Of a DNA stretch of 64,000 nt, positions 1 through 13,500 are shown piece by piece. Source of the DNA: Guyanagaster necrorhizus (lineage: Eukaryota > Basidiomycota > Agaricomycetes > Agaricales > Physalacriaceae). The translations under genes and the position numbers were made by a program. The DNA lies in assembly GCF_019112545.1 (NCBI RefSeq), contig NW_025064884.1:1100906-1164905 (forward strand). The letters are read 5' to 3'. The notes under the pieces were generated by a model that searched no databases, had not been told where the DNA came from, and saw only the letters and a program-made list of their open reading frames with translations. Position 1 is the first letter of the stretch. Each line of letters opens with the position of its first letter.

Positions 1-741
1 TTGAGCTTCATTACCCTTGCGGGAATCTTTCGACAGTAGGTAATTCCTGCTACGTTAGTAGTAGGTCATGGTTTCTGAAACTTTAACTGGAGACCGTGCC
101 GGAAGTCACGGGAATTACTGAACCGAGAAATTTATTGCGGCTGCCCAGAGATAAATTCCCTTGAAAGTCAGAAATCCGGTATCGCTGCTACTGACTCTTT
201 CCTCCCAGGCTACCAAGTCTGGTGAGAGAAAATGAGAGCGGGTGCATCGAGCAAGCATTTTTCGAGCAGCACAATAAGCAGCTCTTAAGATATCTTATTT
301 CAAGAGGTCAGATCAGACTGCATTTTGAGAAATAAGGACTCGGACACCAGATATTCTAAGAGAAAATGTGTAAGCTGGTGGTAGCATCTGCTGCCATAGG
401 TAGTTTCTTCCAGTTCATTAATAATGAATCAAGCATATTAGTGTCATTGCAGCAATTATTCACCAAATTCACTCACTTTAGTAGTGATGCTCATGTTTCT
501 GATGAGTAAACATGGCAAGCTCTGCCCCTGGGCCTTCCAAGCTTTATATGATAAATATATATCATTCAAAAAATATTCCATATCTCCACTATATAAACCC
601 ATCCTATATTTGTTGCTTCCTGCCCGGACGAGAAATCGCAAATCTTCCTTACTTGTTTACATCTCCGCGGCGTTCATTTACAAATGCGGGTGCCTCGGAC
701 ACGTGGGCCATCGGTATCTCCGGCTTGCATGCTGCCACGAC
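1..741. other. Upstream region of the USO1 gene, no gene seen
   Basis: I see no supported coding sequence here. The USO1 reading frame stays open back to about 484, but those 86 codons do not resemble the family's N-terminus, so they are read as untranslated leader or promoter. Confidence 0.5.
590..597 (+). promoter_or_regulatory. Candidate TATA box of the USO1 gene
   Basis: TATATAAA about 145 bases before the chosen ATG at 742. The distance is plausible for a fungal core promoter with a 5' leader. This is a motif match only. Confidence 0.3.
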
Positions 742-3636
742 ATGGAATTTCTATCGCAGACATATGTCGCGCTTCGTGGGCCAACAGGAGCACCACAGAC
801 AGCTTCTGACACTATCGCGAGACTTAGCGACCGTCTTTCACCAGCGACACTGTTATCGGACCGACGCGCTGCAGTTCTTGCCCTCAAGGGACTAGCACGA
901 GATTGCAAGCAAGATGTTGGCGAAAGGGCACTAATTGGGCTATTGCAAGTGTTGTACAATGATGCAGAAGTGGACTCAGATATTGGGAAGGCCGTGTTGG
1001 AGACACTGAGCTTGCTATGCGATATGGAGGAAGGACGAGACTTGGGATACAAGCACAGCGACGTTGTCCTCGCCGGCGACAAGACTGTACATATACTGTT
1101 CTCCTTACTGGCAGACAATAGCTTCTATTTGCGCTTTGCTACACTCCAGTTCTTGTCGACGCTGCTGCACAATCGACGCCAGGTAGTGCAAGGATACTTT
1201 CTCACCGCGTCTACTGGTCCAACAAGCGTCATCTCTGTTTTGGAGGACAAGCGGGAAATCATTCGCAACGGTGCGCCTTACTTTCAATCCATCACTTACT
1301 ATTTCTGAACGATGCGTAGAGGCTATCTCTGTTGTACAGGCCCTAGTGTCGCAGAGTCCGGACATCCAAAAGATACTGGCATTCCAGGGAGCATTTGAAA
1401 AGCTATTTAATATCATTAGACATGAGGGCGGTGTAGATGGAGGTGCCGTTGCCCAAGAGGCACTGGCTTGTGTCGATGTGTTACTGAGGTTCAATTCCTC
1501 GAATCAGGCGTGTATTCCTTCATGCGGTAACATTCGTTTCTAATATCTTGCAGAGCTACTTCCGAGAGACCGGTCTGCCACCTGTTCTGTGCACTCTTCT
1601 CCAATTTCCCCCGAACATCCAGTACAATGATCCCGCTCCCCAAGAGTTCGCGCTTCAGTTCTGGGACCAGCAGAAATTAAATAACGCATCGTATGTTGTG
1701 GCTATCCTTGGTATGCTCGTCGGTTCGAAGGGGAATAGCGTAAGTTTTATCGCTGTTCTTCTTTTGACAACATTGATAAAGCCCTTCAGGTATTATAGGA
1801 ACAGGAAGCCGCCGTGTTCACACGCTGCTTAGTGGAAATTGCTTTAGCATCCAATGCACCGACGCAACTCAAATCCCAAGCGCTATATCTACTTCCACCA
1901 AATCTTAATTTCCCGCTTTCCGAACTCACACTGACGCCATACATGCCCGTACCTGAGACGAATGGCGAAGAGTGGGATAGGCTAGAACCTGCTTCAGCAT
2001 TGGATGCGCTCGTGGAACTTGCTTTACATGGAGAATATAATGGTCTCTATAGCGATAAACGCTTCAAAGATGGTCTGGAACTGAGAGCCGCGGCTGCTAC
2101 TGTGTTTGAGGTAACGAACCATCTGGACATCTTCATTCAGTAAACTTACGTTCTTCATAGAATTTCGTACGCAAAGATGAGATAAAGCAGGCTATTGTTC
2201 AGGCTATGACTCCCCCAGAAGAGGCTGCCCCTTCGGAACACCCACCAACGACCCCACTTCTTCATTCTCTTGCCGCATCTCCAGATTCGACACCAGCCAT
2301 CGACTCGGCCAGGGTAACAGGCACAAACTTTGCGTCTCTTCTCTTCGCCCATCTTCTCCGGTCATCCCCAGGGGCAAAATCGCTTGCACGGGGCATCGTA
2401 CCCCATCTTACCGCTTCCCCGGAGCAAGGGGGTGAAAGCGGCTTTTTCGTTCCCGCTGATGGAGCTGCTCCTCCTGCGCCGCCCCCTCCTGAAGCTGATG
2501 ATGAACCTCCCCAGACCCTTCTCCAAATTCTGAGCGAAAATCTTTCACTCGCTCTTCTATCCCGATCCCATGCGAACACTTCTGATAGGGATTCAAGAGA
2601 ATGGGACCGACTGATTGTTGGCTATTTGACGCTACTTTCTCAGTGGCTTTGGGACGACCCTACTGCTGTGAAAGATTTCTTGAACGCGGGAGGTTTGGGT
2701 GTGGTATGTTTCCCTGACCACATTGACCGTTCTCTTCTAAAAGCAATGAGCAGCTAGTAGAACCTATCAACCATATATCCGATTCTGATTCTATTGTCCC
2801 CGGGCTGTGCGCATTTCTATTGGGCGTGTGTTACGAGTTCAACAGAGAGCCTGGTGAGATCACGAGGTGTGCATTGTGCTGGCTGTCTCCTGATGGTAGC
2901 TGATTTCCAGTATTATAGGCATACAATCCACCCCATTCTGCATCGGCTGGGCGTAGACTCTCTTGTGGGGTGCGTGTCTCGTTTACGGGAAGATGAACGA
3001 TTCAAAGCTGTTGGTCCCGACTCCGTGGTGTTTCTGTATCCTCCCTCTTCACATCTACAAACTGGTACCGCAAAATCCGATGCCGAAGTCGAAGGGGAGA
3101 TTTGGTTCGATTGGGCATTCGTAGACTTCTGGAAATCGAACTATTGTAGGTTTTCAGTTCGTTCTAGCAGGACCACGGACCGTTGACCTACTTAATTAGA
3201 TCCTGTTCAGAGAGGGTTCTCTACGGAGCCAGATCAGCTTTCTTCTTCTTCGGGACAAAGTGCAGAAACGATGGTGCTTGTAGCTTCATTACGAGAGACA
3301 ATACGGAAACAGTCTGAGGAGATCGCTGTACTGCAGACACAGCTAAAGGACAAATCCTCTGGTGTGGACGAGGTAAGACCTTGCCCTTCAGCATCTCATT
3401 CTCGTATTTATTCCTGTCAGGTTGTATCCCTGAAGGAACATGTATCGTCGTTAACCTCACAGCTGGAGAGCTCTGAAGCAAAGCGCAAGGAGGTGGAAAA
3501 GGAGCAGGAGGATCTTCTTGTGCTGCTAGACGAGGTCAGCAGTAAGCGTAAACGGGATAAAGAAAGGCTTAGAGGAGCTGGTCTGGATATGTCGGAGGAT
3601 GAAGCCGATGAGGATGTGGACAGTGGCGAAGAATAA
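742..3636 (+). CDS. USO1: General vesicular transport factor USO1/p115
   Basis: Golgin that tethers ER-derived COPII vesicles to the cis-Golgi through Ypt1/Rab1 and SNAREs. Nine exons were placed by splice signals and phase: 742-1270, 1320-1507, 1554-1739, 1799-2110, 2161-2703, 2754-2866, 2919-3145, 3200-3372, 3421-3636, which join without a stop to 828 codons. The start is the ATG at 742 because MEFLSQTYVALRGP and the following SDRLSPATLLSDRRAAVLALK match the family N-terminus. Residues 1 to about 600 are the armadillo-like globular head, including the conserved stretch EPGEITRHTIHPILHRLGVD. Residues from about 640 are heptad-rich coiled coil (LRETIRKQSEEIAVLQTQL), and the protein ends in the family's acidic tail (MSEDEADEDVDSGEE). 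It is somewhat shorter than human p115, mainly in the coil. Intron 2 (1508-1553) needs a GC donor. Recognition is by family memory, and I am confident. Confidence 0.92.
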
Positions 3637-6600
3637 ATGTGATCATGTGAGCTTGTGCAGTTATTCAAAATCCAGATATTTCCCTTTGGGTTCTGCGTCT
3701 GGTGATCAATTATTCAAGCACGCAGTGAAATCACCGTCCAGGTCTTTCAAGGCTTGTTGATCTTGTGAAAGCTAATGTACAGCCCAAACCGCTTGACAAA
3801 GCTGTGCAGGATAGTATGGATGTTTAGAAGGGTATAAGGACGTCTAGCAGAACAACCACAATGCTCACATGGATCAATGGGCTGCAGAAAAGGAACAAAG
3901 CTAGGAAGCATGATATTGGTACAGACAGACCGCAGACGATGAGAAGGGCCACATTCCTCGGTTAGAACGCGCGCTGTGCTGGGCAGATCTTACTATATCA
4001 CTGAGCATATTTTGAGAGGTTGGTAAAGGGTTAGTCCGGCTAGGCTATAGTTCAGGAGCGGTCAAAGAGCGAACAGCATTTGACAGAAAAGGAGTATACA
4101 ATGGAAACTTGTCGGCCGTCGATGGACACTTGAAGTCGTCGCATGCTTCATCGACTGTAGGAAGGCCCGATGGAATGGGATATAGCGTCTTTATGTTTTC
4201 TTACGGTCGTTATGCAAATATTGAGGGCCCAGACACCATAATACTCGAAGTTGAACCGTACAAGAGAAGGTGAGGATTAATGTAGACACGACCCGACCAG
4301 GTAAATCAAAGCGAAATTGCGATAGATCGTCTCTTCTTTGTCGGAGAAATGAGTATTTCTTTCTACGTAGAATATTGAAATATTCCGTCCAAACGGCAGC
4401 GGTCCAAGAAAGCCTAAGAACCATCCTATTCGACCCCAAAGAAATATCAATTGTTGCGAAGGGTCCGATGGCGCCGAATGCCCAGGAACATGGTCGGGCA
4501 CCTTGATTTAACCTGGCATCTATGATCGGCCCCGAATCCCCTTAACATCTCCATGTTCCACAAGGAAGTGTCCTGACTTTTCCTGAGAAAATAGGACCGC
4601 CATTAGACATCCAGTATGATTTTGAAGCACATCCATTATGCGAGCATCGGTAACCAGGGACCACTCTTTTTTCGAGAAAATAATTGGCAGACGTCGTAGA
4701 AGGGGACAATATCCAACTATTCATAGCCAGTCATGACAAGGATACTGTTTGTGACGCGACAGGACTCCGCGAGGGGTTCCTTTCCTGAGATGGCGACGAG
4801 CACTACTAAGAGACCGATAGGCTTAGAGTTGAAAGGAAAGTTATGATAGAGGACTTAAACTAAAAGCCAAAGATGTGTAATTATTTGTTAGCAGGGGGAT
4901 GGTTAGTCTGCAAGCGGCCCGAAAGCATGACAAGAGCGGTGCATACGAGCCTTGTGGATATGCCAGAATTTGACGGTGGTCATGATCATGCATCGTGGCT
5001 CAAGAGCAGACAGAGAAGTCCATAGACCCGGAAAATACCGCAACGGTTTGCTTTGGGAGTCCTCGGATTTCCAGCTGACAGAAAGCGGCGGTACATACAG
5101 TCTTCGTTTTCTTGTTTACCCGGAGTTCGAAGGCTTGAATTTGAGGGACGCTAGGAAGAGATCGTGCTCCGCCGCCTGACACGAGAGCGACAGCGATGGA
5201 CCTGGGACTAGACGCAGCAGAGAGTCGATTGATGTGCACCAGTGGTCTCTCAAAATGCACTGTACCTATTATGATAATGTTCTGCATGAGGGCGAGGAAA
5301 GAACGCACCACTGACTGCCTGAACAATGTGCCAGTGGTGATTCAAGGAGAGTTCTTATTCTGGTTGCCTATGGGGGAGGCTGTCCGAATTCGGAATTCCC
5401 GAATATCTCGCCGTTCAGAACATTTTGGTATTTATGTAGGCGTTTTGACTTTGAACTGCCCTGGCTTTTTTTGCATCGATTGAAGAATGGGTTCTTTTGA
5501 GGCCGGACAAGTGCGAAATCAATTTGAAATAAGAATGTACAGTAATTTCAACGGGTTCAAGTAGTACTCCGCGAATTCAGCCACTAGTAGCATAGTAGAA
5601 CATTGTGTAGAAATGTAGATATGAGCGTATGTGTGTGGGAGTCATTACTGATTACATGTAATATTCACAAGTCCGAGTGATACACAATCCACATATACTA
5701 AAAAGTCGAGTCAGTAGCTGAAACAATCGCGCTCAATACACATACCAATATAAGCTGGAATCTGATTCGAATCGATTCAGTTAAAAGCACGATCCAACGG
5801 AACCACTTCCATGGCACCCCTCAGTCTCATACTGAGTGCGAGGCTTCAGAACCTCCATTGAAAATCAAGCACTGACATGCGAGCAGTAACACGAGACTCA
5901 CCTGAGCTTCGGGTACTTCAGCGGGTACAGGTGAAGATGAGACGAGCATGGTTATGACTAGATAAATTGTGTTAGTGAAAAGGGAGTAAGGATAATACGA
6001 AATATAACGCACAGGACAAGATGATAGTAACCAGAGACAGACGATAGTACATTGTGTCAGTAGGATTTTTGGTTGGATGCGTAGGATACCTAACACTCCT
6101 CAACGAGTCCTTTTAAACATATGAGGAGGATAAGTGGACGAAAAAGAGCAATGTTACCGACTCACGGCACCTCTCCTGAGGTAGCCTTTAATTATAGATG
6201 ACGCACCTAATTCGCCTTTCGCGCGTATTTCGCTAGCCCGCCCATCATTAACGGATCGGACTGGACTGCGGGTAAGTAACAATAGATGCCAAGAATAAGA
6301 GGAGCCGACCCAACAGATAACATAAAGGCTGTTCAATACGAAAGGAAAAGCGTATGTCGGTCAACCCTTCACTTGGAGCATGCGGTCGCACAGCCTATCA
6401 TCTCTTCTCAGTCACGTCTCCTGGCGCGCTGGTCCCTTAAAATTGTTCCTTGTGGAAATCAGCAACCGGTGCAAGTTGGAAGAAAAAGGAAAAGCGCGTT
6501 TATGTTCATTCGAACTGTCATATTGCTAGGTCCCACGGCATTAATCCGGCTTCCTAGTACACACAGAATCAACCTGCGATTGGTTTAAGGTGATATTTGT

Positions 6601-8479
6601 TCCAGACTCGGGATCCCCGCGTGTAGTACTGTCTTCCGAGAAATCAACACTGGAATCTTGAACTCGCGACTAAATGCTCGTCGTCGTACTTTGTTGCTGT
6701 ATCAACATTGCAATACTCTTCGCAAATTGCATATCCTGTGTAGGCTTAATGGTAAAATTTAAAACAGCGATGCATCAGAAACGCACAAGGCCTCCTCTAC
6801 TGTTATCCTTCCAAAGCACAAGCAACATCGGACATATCATCGGCAAAAAAAGTCTTCTGGAAGGAAGGCTATTCGCATGGTAAGAGTTGACCGTTAAAAG
6901 AATTTTGGTCTGCCTATTAATACTTGCAGGGCCTCGTCAGTTTTCATCCAATTTTGCTGTGCATACATCATGGCCTATTGGACAGCGGTAAAAATGTTCT
7001 TGCGATCGATTTTATTGGTGGTACTGTAGATGACTTGGCTGAGGTGCTTTTGCTCTGTGGTATTCTTCGACAGGTCAGAGACGGCAATTCATTCACGATC
7101 GTTGCCATCCTCCTTCCTGGTCTCGACCGTCTGTTCTAGCTGGTCAAAAAATAGAAAATTAGCAAAGGAAGCGACTAGATTATCACCCCAAGAAATAATC
7201 ATGCTGACCGCCGCAGTCTTGAATTTTACCTGTTTGCTCATACTCGCACTTCCGGCCGTTGGGCTTCATAATTCGTTCGTGGTCGCAATAGATCGGCCAT
7301 TGTCGCCGCTACCTTTTCTCGGCCACTATGGCAAGAGAGTAGATTCGGCTGCCTGCATCGGATGTTCCAATCTCTTTCAGTCTGTCATTTTCGTCTCCAT
7401 ACTGCAATTTCACCGTCTTGTTGGTATCTTTGGGTTCACTCAAATTTTCGCTTTGGCTGAGAGATCCGAGTCTTGGCGTTGTACATGCGCCTCTTTGACA
7501 GGGTAGTAAGAAAGAATTGACCCATACATTAATAAAAGATCCGACATATCCGATGCTTACTGTCTGAGGGAATCTCGAGAGGATAGCCGTAAGCATGATC
7601 AACACATAGCATTAATGCTTGATGTCTGCTGCAAATGTTTATCAGAAGAAGAAGACAAGCTCCTTAACTTGACGACAAGAAAGCCAACGGCCTTTCATAG
7701 GGCTGCCAGGGGCGGGCGAGACGGCTCACAAATTTCTTGACAAATAGTAAAAGCGCTGAAGTTAAATAACGTTCCTGAAATAATTGACCGAAAATTGATC
7801 CATGATTCGCAGAAGGGAAGATCTGTCAAAGAAAAAAAGTTGCACGAGTAGAAGGCTCAAATAAGGAAACGCGATGCCACTCGGATATCTTGCAACACGC
7901 CTCTTAGTTTCTATTATCGTCCGGATGAGGGGTTTATGCCATGAATGGTGGATATCAATGGCTTCTATGGACAATGCTCTAGATCTCTGTAAAGTAGCAG
8001 GAGCCCAATGTCAGGATTTCAGGATTTCACGCCCAGAGACAGAGGTAAACTCAGCGGAGGGTGCTGGCTAATTGACAGCATATTGAGGAGTACCCTCGTC
8101 AGCTGCTTGACAGGGCCAGTAGGAGCGTTCAGCACTCAACCCAAGGTGGGCCAGCAGAATCTCTAGTAGCACTCGTAGATGATACAGACGATTATCGCAG
8201 CACTATACGGTAATTTGACGTGACAGCATTCCAGGCGCAAGAATCAAAACTTGGTGGTGGTAGGAGAGTGAAGGGCGCAAATCGGAACCGGGCCGAGTTA
8301 TTGTCGAACCAAAGTTACTTACGTCATCTCTTTCCTTTTCCCCTTTGACTGGCGAAAAACTTGAACGTATCTGGATAAGTTCACTATTCCTTTGAATTCG
8401 ATATTCATTATTTTGTTCCGGATCATCGCAGATTACTGCCGAAGGGTTCAACCATGATTATTACCAATGCCACTTAACT
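3637..8479. other. Gene-poor stretch between USO1 and the kinase relic
   Basis: Short ORFs of 60-158 codons occur on both strands, but none shows a family motif, a consistent splice structure or codon bias that I would defend. A hydrophobic minus-strand ORF at 5827-6096 and a plus-strand ORF at 7030-7506 were inspected and not accepted. The only hint of ancestry is a possible DUF6534-like relic near 7.4-7.6 kb. CG dinucleotides are normal here, unlike the transposon island, so this is not hypermutated repeat. Confidence 0.5.
7440..7640 (-). pseudogene. Possible relic of a DUF6534-type membrane protein
   Basis: On the minus strand, short open fragments read like the last transmembrane helix of basidiomycete DUF6534 proteins: SSINAMCVLIMLTA, then after a frame change FPQTVSIGYVGSFINVWVNS, then (another frame) a basic tail RRMYNAKTR. 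In that family the final helix ends with a (Y)xNS(L/F)LATLN motif followed by a basic tail. The match is short and requires frameshifts and I could not extend it upstream, so this is a weak inference. Confidence 0.2.
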
Positions 8480-9935
8480 ATGTTCACTATCAAGCTCAAC
8501 CTTTATCATGATGGGCGAAAACGTTCTCGGTCCAATGTCTTGTCCTCTCGTATGTTGCCTTGGCACACTGCTTGCGATCAATTCTTCGAATATCTTACGA
8601 GGATCACGTCTGCGCCCCTCAAAAAAGTCCACAATTCTACGGTGGTTCTCATTACAGAAGTTAGTATTCTGCGAAATTTCGAAAGTGGGGACTTTTTTGG
8701 CCACGCCGGAGAAGCCTCCATGGACGTGTTACTCCTGTCCTTGTTATGGAAAGGATCCACTATACCGTATATTTCGGAAGCCAGGAGAGTAACTTCTAGG
8801 CACCTGAATACGGACGATCCAGGGTCGCGAAGTGGCTGCCCACCTTAGGGTTCTTCCTTTATCGAATTTGTTCGGACGAGTCACCATTCTAATCCATGTT
8901 GTCTGCGACTTTTTCTGATTTCGGTTTGTTGCGTCTGTCATGAATATCGGATCAGCTTTTTGAGGGGGACTTGCGGCTCAAGAACCTGAATTCTTTCATC
9001 GCCACCGTCCTTGTGCAGGACTAATATTCCCCTGATAATCGCTCTTGGAGTGCTGGTACGGTGAGATGTTAATCATGATTACGACACTCTCCAACCGCAG
9101 CGACATCGACATCCAACTTGAAAATGTCAACTGTATACAGTGCAATAGAGGTTGAGTACTCGGTATTTTCCTCAAGAGAAGCGCCGTAGAAGTGGGCCAA
9201 TGCACCACCAGTGTACCGGACGCTGTCCGCAGGAGTTCCAATAAAAGAAGTATCTGGCAGGGAGTCTTCACCTCGCTATCAACACTAAGGTGCTTCTGCA
9301 TTTCTCCGGATCCCTTGTGTCGTATTGTGCAGGTTCGATTTCCTTCAAATGGCATCGTTCTGGCAGTGGCTAAATTTTGACAATAGTTCACCGGACGAAA
9401 CACGCGGCTTGGAGTGTAGTGGAACAATTGTACTTTTTCCGAGGATTCTAGTACCTTTTCCGACGCAAATGCAGAAAAGTAGTTTTTAAAGCTGACTTCT
9501 GTCTTTTATATCTCTGCCTGCGTCTTTCGGACTTGCCAAGATCGTGACGACCATGAGTACTACTGTCAACGGAGCTGGCTGAATCAGAAATAGCTTCAAA
9601 CTGGGGCTTGGTTATCTGTCGCACGATGAGTTCCCGCAAGTTTCCGTAGCGTGTCAGACCTCTAGGGCAGCGCGCTTCTTCATGAGCTTTGAATGCCGAT
9701 GTTATGGATGCCATTTGGCTAAAGGCTCTTTTCGAGAAGGAGGCCGACATCGGTGCGCGGAATAAATACGGTTGTACCCCTTTGCACATGGGACCATCCA
9801 CTACTGCTGCCCAGACTTGATTGTTTTCGGCGCCGACATACATACAAGGCAGTATGTATTTGCAGTCGGCTATGCACCTCTTCATGCTACTGCGCCAGGA
9901 GATTTGGGAAATTAGAGCATAGCCCCACGGGTTAG
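8480..9935 (+). pseudogene. Decayed tandem copy of the kinase-ankyrin gene
   Basis: Base-by-base comparison with the intact gene at 10550-13786 gives a collinear match through the whole kinase domain and into the first ankyrin repeats. Examples: 8885-8935 aligns with the DFG region (CTGATTTCGGTTTG against CCGATTTTGGATTC). 9008-9060 aligns with the segment after APE (TCCTTGTGCAGGACTAAT against TCCTTGTGCCAGTATGCTAAT). 9265-9340 still encodes VFTSLST...CISP...IVQ just before the intron. 9757-9800 encodes NKYGCTPLHMG, the counterpart of DKYGRTPLHMV. Similarity fades after about 9935. The copy has stops and indels in all frames, about 60 nt missing near 8810, and no usable start, so it is dead. 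Its neighbour and orientation indicate a tandem duplication followed by decay of the upstream copy. Confidence 0.75.
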
Positions 9936-10268
9936 CATTGACCTCCGGTACACTAGCTTACATCTCCTGCGCTTGCAGACCGATATCTAGCTTGTAACTG
10001 AAGGGATTGCCATCTTGGATTTTGAACGACCCCCGGCCATGATACTATCATACATTTTCGCGATAAGCGACTATCGTGCTAATTTGATGCAAGGTAGTTA
10101 TTACTAGGCAATAACAAGAGGCTCTATGACAGAATGATGGGCAAGCAATAGGACCCTTGAGAAAAAACACGACTCATCGGGAGGGTTCCAATGCATATTG
10201 TCCATGGTGATAGTGAGTACGGATATTAGATGTGATGATGAGTGCAGCGCCCAAGCTAGCTCAAGCAC

Positions 10269-10301
<33 letters not shown>

Positions 10302-10549
10302 TTCAGATATCCGGAAATAATAAAGTAAATGTGGTATCCTGTCTCCGTCATCTCTGCTCATTGCATTACTGGTGCACTTTCTCAATTTTTGAGGACATCT
10401 GATGTTTCGTTATTGCAGACCAGAAATGCTGGCCCGTTTACCAGTCAACGGTTGTTACCGCCGGCAGATGCCATCAGCAGTTCAAACTTGATGCCAGCGT
10501 CCTTGTCGTAGGTCCGGGGTGCTACCGCATTGTCTGCGTGCATCTCGGA
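9936..10549. other. Spacer and possible 5' exon region of the kinase-ankyrin gene
   Basis: The frame of the kinase gene is open without an ATG from 10403 to 10549 and reads like protein (QQFKLDASVLVVGPG near 10478-10522). There is a possible acceptor (TTATTGCAG) ending at 10418. An additional upstream first exon is therefore possible. I could not identify its start. Confidence 0.35.
10269..10302. repeat. AAT/ATT microsatellite with a self-complementary junction
   Basis: Three to four AAT units run directly into about eight ATT units, so the left half is complementary to the right half. It lies about 250 bases before the kinase-ankyrin ATG. Confidence 0.8.
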
Positions 10550-13500
10550 ATGGATAAGGCTATGGACGACACCTCAAGGCTATTCTATTCGCTCAATATC
10601 GAGGGGGAAAATGGTATCTCCTCTAATGCCAGTTACTTCCCGTCGGAGACTGAGGATTTCAGCACTCGGACCAGCGTTCTGTCACCGCATACCGATGTTT
10701 CGACACGGCCTACCACCTACGACCAGCTCATTGATTATCTTGACACGCTCAAGGTAGCCGTCATAGATGGGGACAACCTTCTACTGGGGAAGAATATAGG
10801 ACTTGGCGCCAGCTTCCACGTCCAGGAGGGCAGGTTTCTTGATCGAAGCATCCATTCCTCATTCGTCGCGGTGAAAACGCCTCGAGAAAGTATCCACAAG
10901 CATCCCCATATCTTGAGCTCCATCATCAGGGAAGTCCTAGATGAAATACGAGTTATGTCCCATCTTTCGCTGCACCCGAACGTAGCAACCCTTCTGGGCG
11001 TCGTGCTCGAGGAAGCTGGAGGCGAGCGCCTCCTGCCTCGGATTGTCATGGAGCGATCTGTTGGATCGTTGGGAAGTCTTCTTCGGAAATCACAGGGAGG
11101 GCTTCCCAGACATCTAAAAACCCGATTTTGTCTGGACGTAGCTGCCGGTCTCGAAGCTCTTCACCTCATCGAGATCGTCCACGCCGACGTCAAGTCAGAT
11201 AACATCCTCATCTTCTATACGGCAGAAAATTGGTTTGAGAATTGCGTACCCATGTTGACTGCAAAAGTCTCCGATTTTGGATTCTGCGTCCCTGATACGA
11301 ATGCACGGGATCTCGCTATTGGTGCCAAAGGAACCGTGCGATTTAAGGCACCGGAGACTCTTTATGAGGCGCCTCCGTCCTTGTGCCAGTATGCTAATCT
11401 TCCTCAGCGAGACCTCTACTCTTTTGGAGTGCTAGTATGGGAAGTTGTCAATGACGGTCGTCTTCCATTTCCCACTGTCAGCGACGCCAACATTCCGAGC
11501 CTTCAGCTCTCCACCGAAGATGGAGCGTCTGATGCCCTTATCAACAGCAGTGTGGTGGAAGTTGAGGGTTTCTTGACAACTATACGGGGTACTGTCCGCA
11601 GGAGTCCCAGTACTCGAATGTCATGGCAGGACGTCTTTACGTCGCTTTCGACGGCTTGCGACGCTTCTTGTATTTCCCCAAGTCCCTGCATTTCTATTGT
11701 ACAGGTATGTTAGTTTACTATCTTTTCATTTCTGCGCTCGTTCATCGCCAGAAAGTACTTCACAGACCCAAGCGAACGGCAAATCGCGGCTCAGTGGACC
11801 GAATTCCAACAAGTCGGATGGATACCAAAGGTGCCTTTTCCGTATGCGGTGGGTCCCAGCATTAATGCTGCAGTACCTGACGTTCTTACTCTCTCCCAGA
11901 CATGGCGAAATGGCGACGACAGCAGCTACTCAAGGTTGGTGCTGCACGAGCTCGAAAAATCAAGCAGCAGGAGACCATGGGATTGGGTCTCCGCTATCCG
12001 ACTTGCCCTTCATCACTTTCAGGCTGGGAATATCGTTGCTATGAAAGAGTTCTTGCGTATCTTCGAGACAAGCCAGGTCTCTGCACTAGGAGAACAAGGT
12101 GAAGCTCTTCTCCATCTAGCTGTGGAAGCGGACGCGGTGGATACCATTCGGGCTCTCCTTCAAAAACAGACCAACGTCGGTACTCCAGATAAATACGGTC
12201 GTACACCTTTACACATGGTGAAATCCGTGGCGGCGGCCCAAGTCTTGCTCGATTTTGGAGCGAATGTACATGCTAGGCGTCATGCTACACCAGAGGGCTA
12301 CATGCCGCTCCATGTCACAGCTTCCGGTGAAGTTGCAGAGTTATTGCTACGTCACGGTGCACGGATAGACGCAAAATGCAACAACTCAGATACCCCTCTC
12401 CACACTGCAGCATCTGCCGATGTTGTTCGTGTCCTAGGAAGATACGGTGCAGATCCCCTCTCACGCGATAATCGAGGATGTGTTCCCCTACATCGTGCAT
12501 TCATAGATGAGGTTGCAATGAGCTTGATGGACCTTTGTCCTGCTGCAGCCAGCTGTATAGACATAGACGGTTACACGCCTCTCCATTGGCAAATTGACAA
12601 TTGGGCTGGCGAAACGGTCCAACACGCACTTGATTGTGGTGCCGACGTGACTGTCGTCAACAAAAACAGGACGACCGCTCACTTCGGTACTTCCAACTTC
12701 GCAAGAGTCAATTATGCAGGGTATCGTGTCCTATTCGATGCTGTCGCCAACATTAGCACACTGATTCCTCATGCGGACGAGCTAAAGTTAGTATCACCCC
12801 CGCTACATGAGATCACTGAGCCAAAGTTGATGGATCTCTTCCTTCGCAATGGCTTTGCAAGTTATACCAACTATGGAAGCCCTCCTTATGGGCATACAGC
12901 CCTCCACGCAGTAGCTGATCGAGACATGGCTCTGTATAGAGCATTTTCATGGGACTTGACTTCCCCACGGCCCCTCCGTGATCGATATTGGAAACGCCCA
13001 TTACCACCTCTTTCAAAGGACGCAAACCTCATGAAGTACGCGTCATTGGTTCCCTCCCGCGAGCTCATGGATCTACTGCTGATGTACGGTGGCGATCCCA
13101 ATGTCCTCAATAAACACAAAGCATCGCCCTTGCACATAGTGGCTCAAAATATTTTTGGGGATAAAGGACATGCCGATAATACTGCCCTTGTTCAGCGTCT
13201 AGTGGATGCTGGCGGTGATGTTAATGCAAGGAACATCGATGGCGAGACACCCCTGCACCTTGCTTCGCGTATGGAGACCGTCATCGCTCTTCTGAATGCT
13301 GGCGCCAATCCCCGAATTGTTGACAATGAAGGTGTGACGCCTCTTCATCACGTCTACCGTTTGTCTGAATCCTTCAGCATCGCTGTTTCTACGTTGCTCG
13401 AGCACGGAGCAGATATTAATGCTTCCGATGATGAAGGATTTACTCCTTTGCATTACGCGTGTCGGACGTACGAGGAGAAGAGTAGAGGGTTAGGGCAGCT

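Noticed and set aside
484..741. In-frame N-terminal extension of USO1
   Set aside because: Frame is open from an ATG at 484, but the residues do not resemble the family, whose N-terminus is matched exactly from 742.
5827..6096. Hydrophobic minus-strand ORF that could be a small secreted protein
   Set aside because: An intron with a good branch site is visible, but joining exons gives an immediate stop and no homologous motif.
7030..7506. 158-codon plus-strand ORF with hydrophobic stretches
   Set aside because: No motif; it overlaps antisense to the possible DUF6534 relic and is probably a chance ORF.
9448..9885. 145-codon minus-strand ORF
   Set aside because: It is antisense to the kinase-ankyrin relic, whose plus-strand homology is clear.
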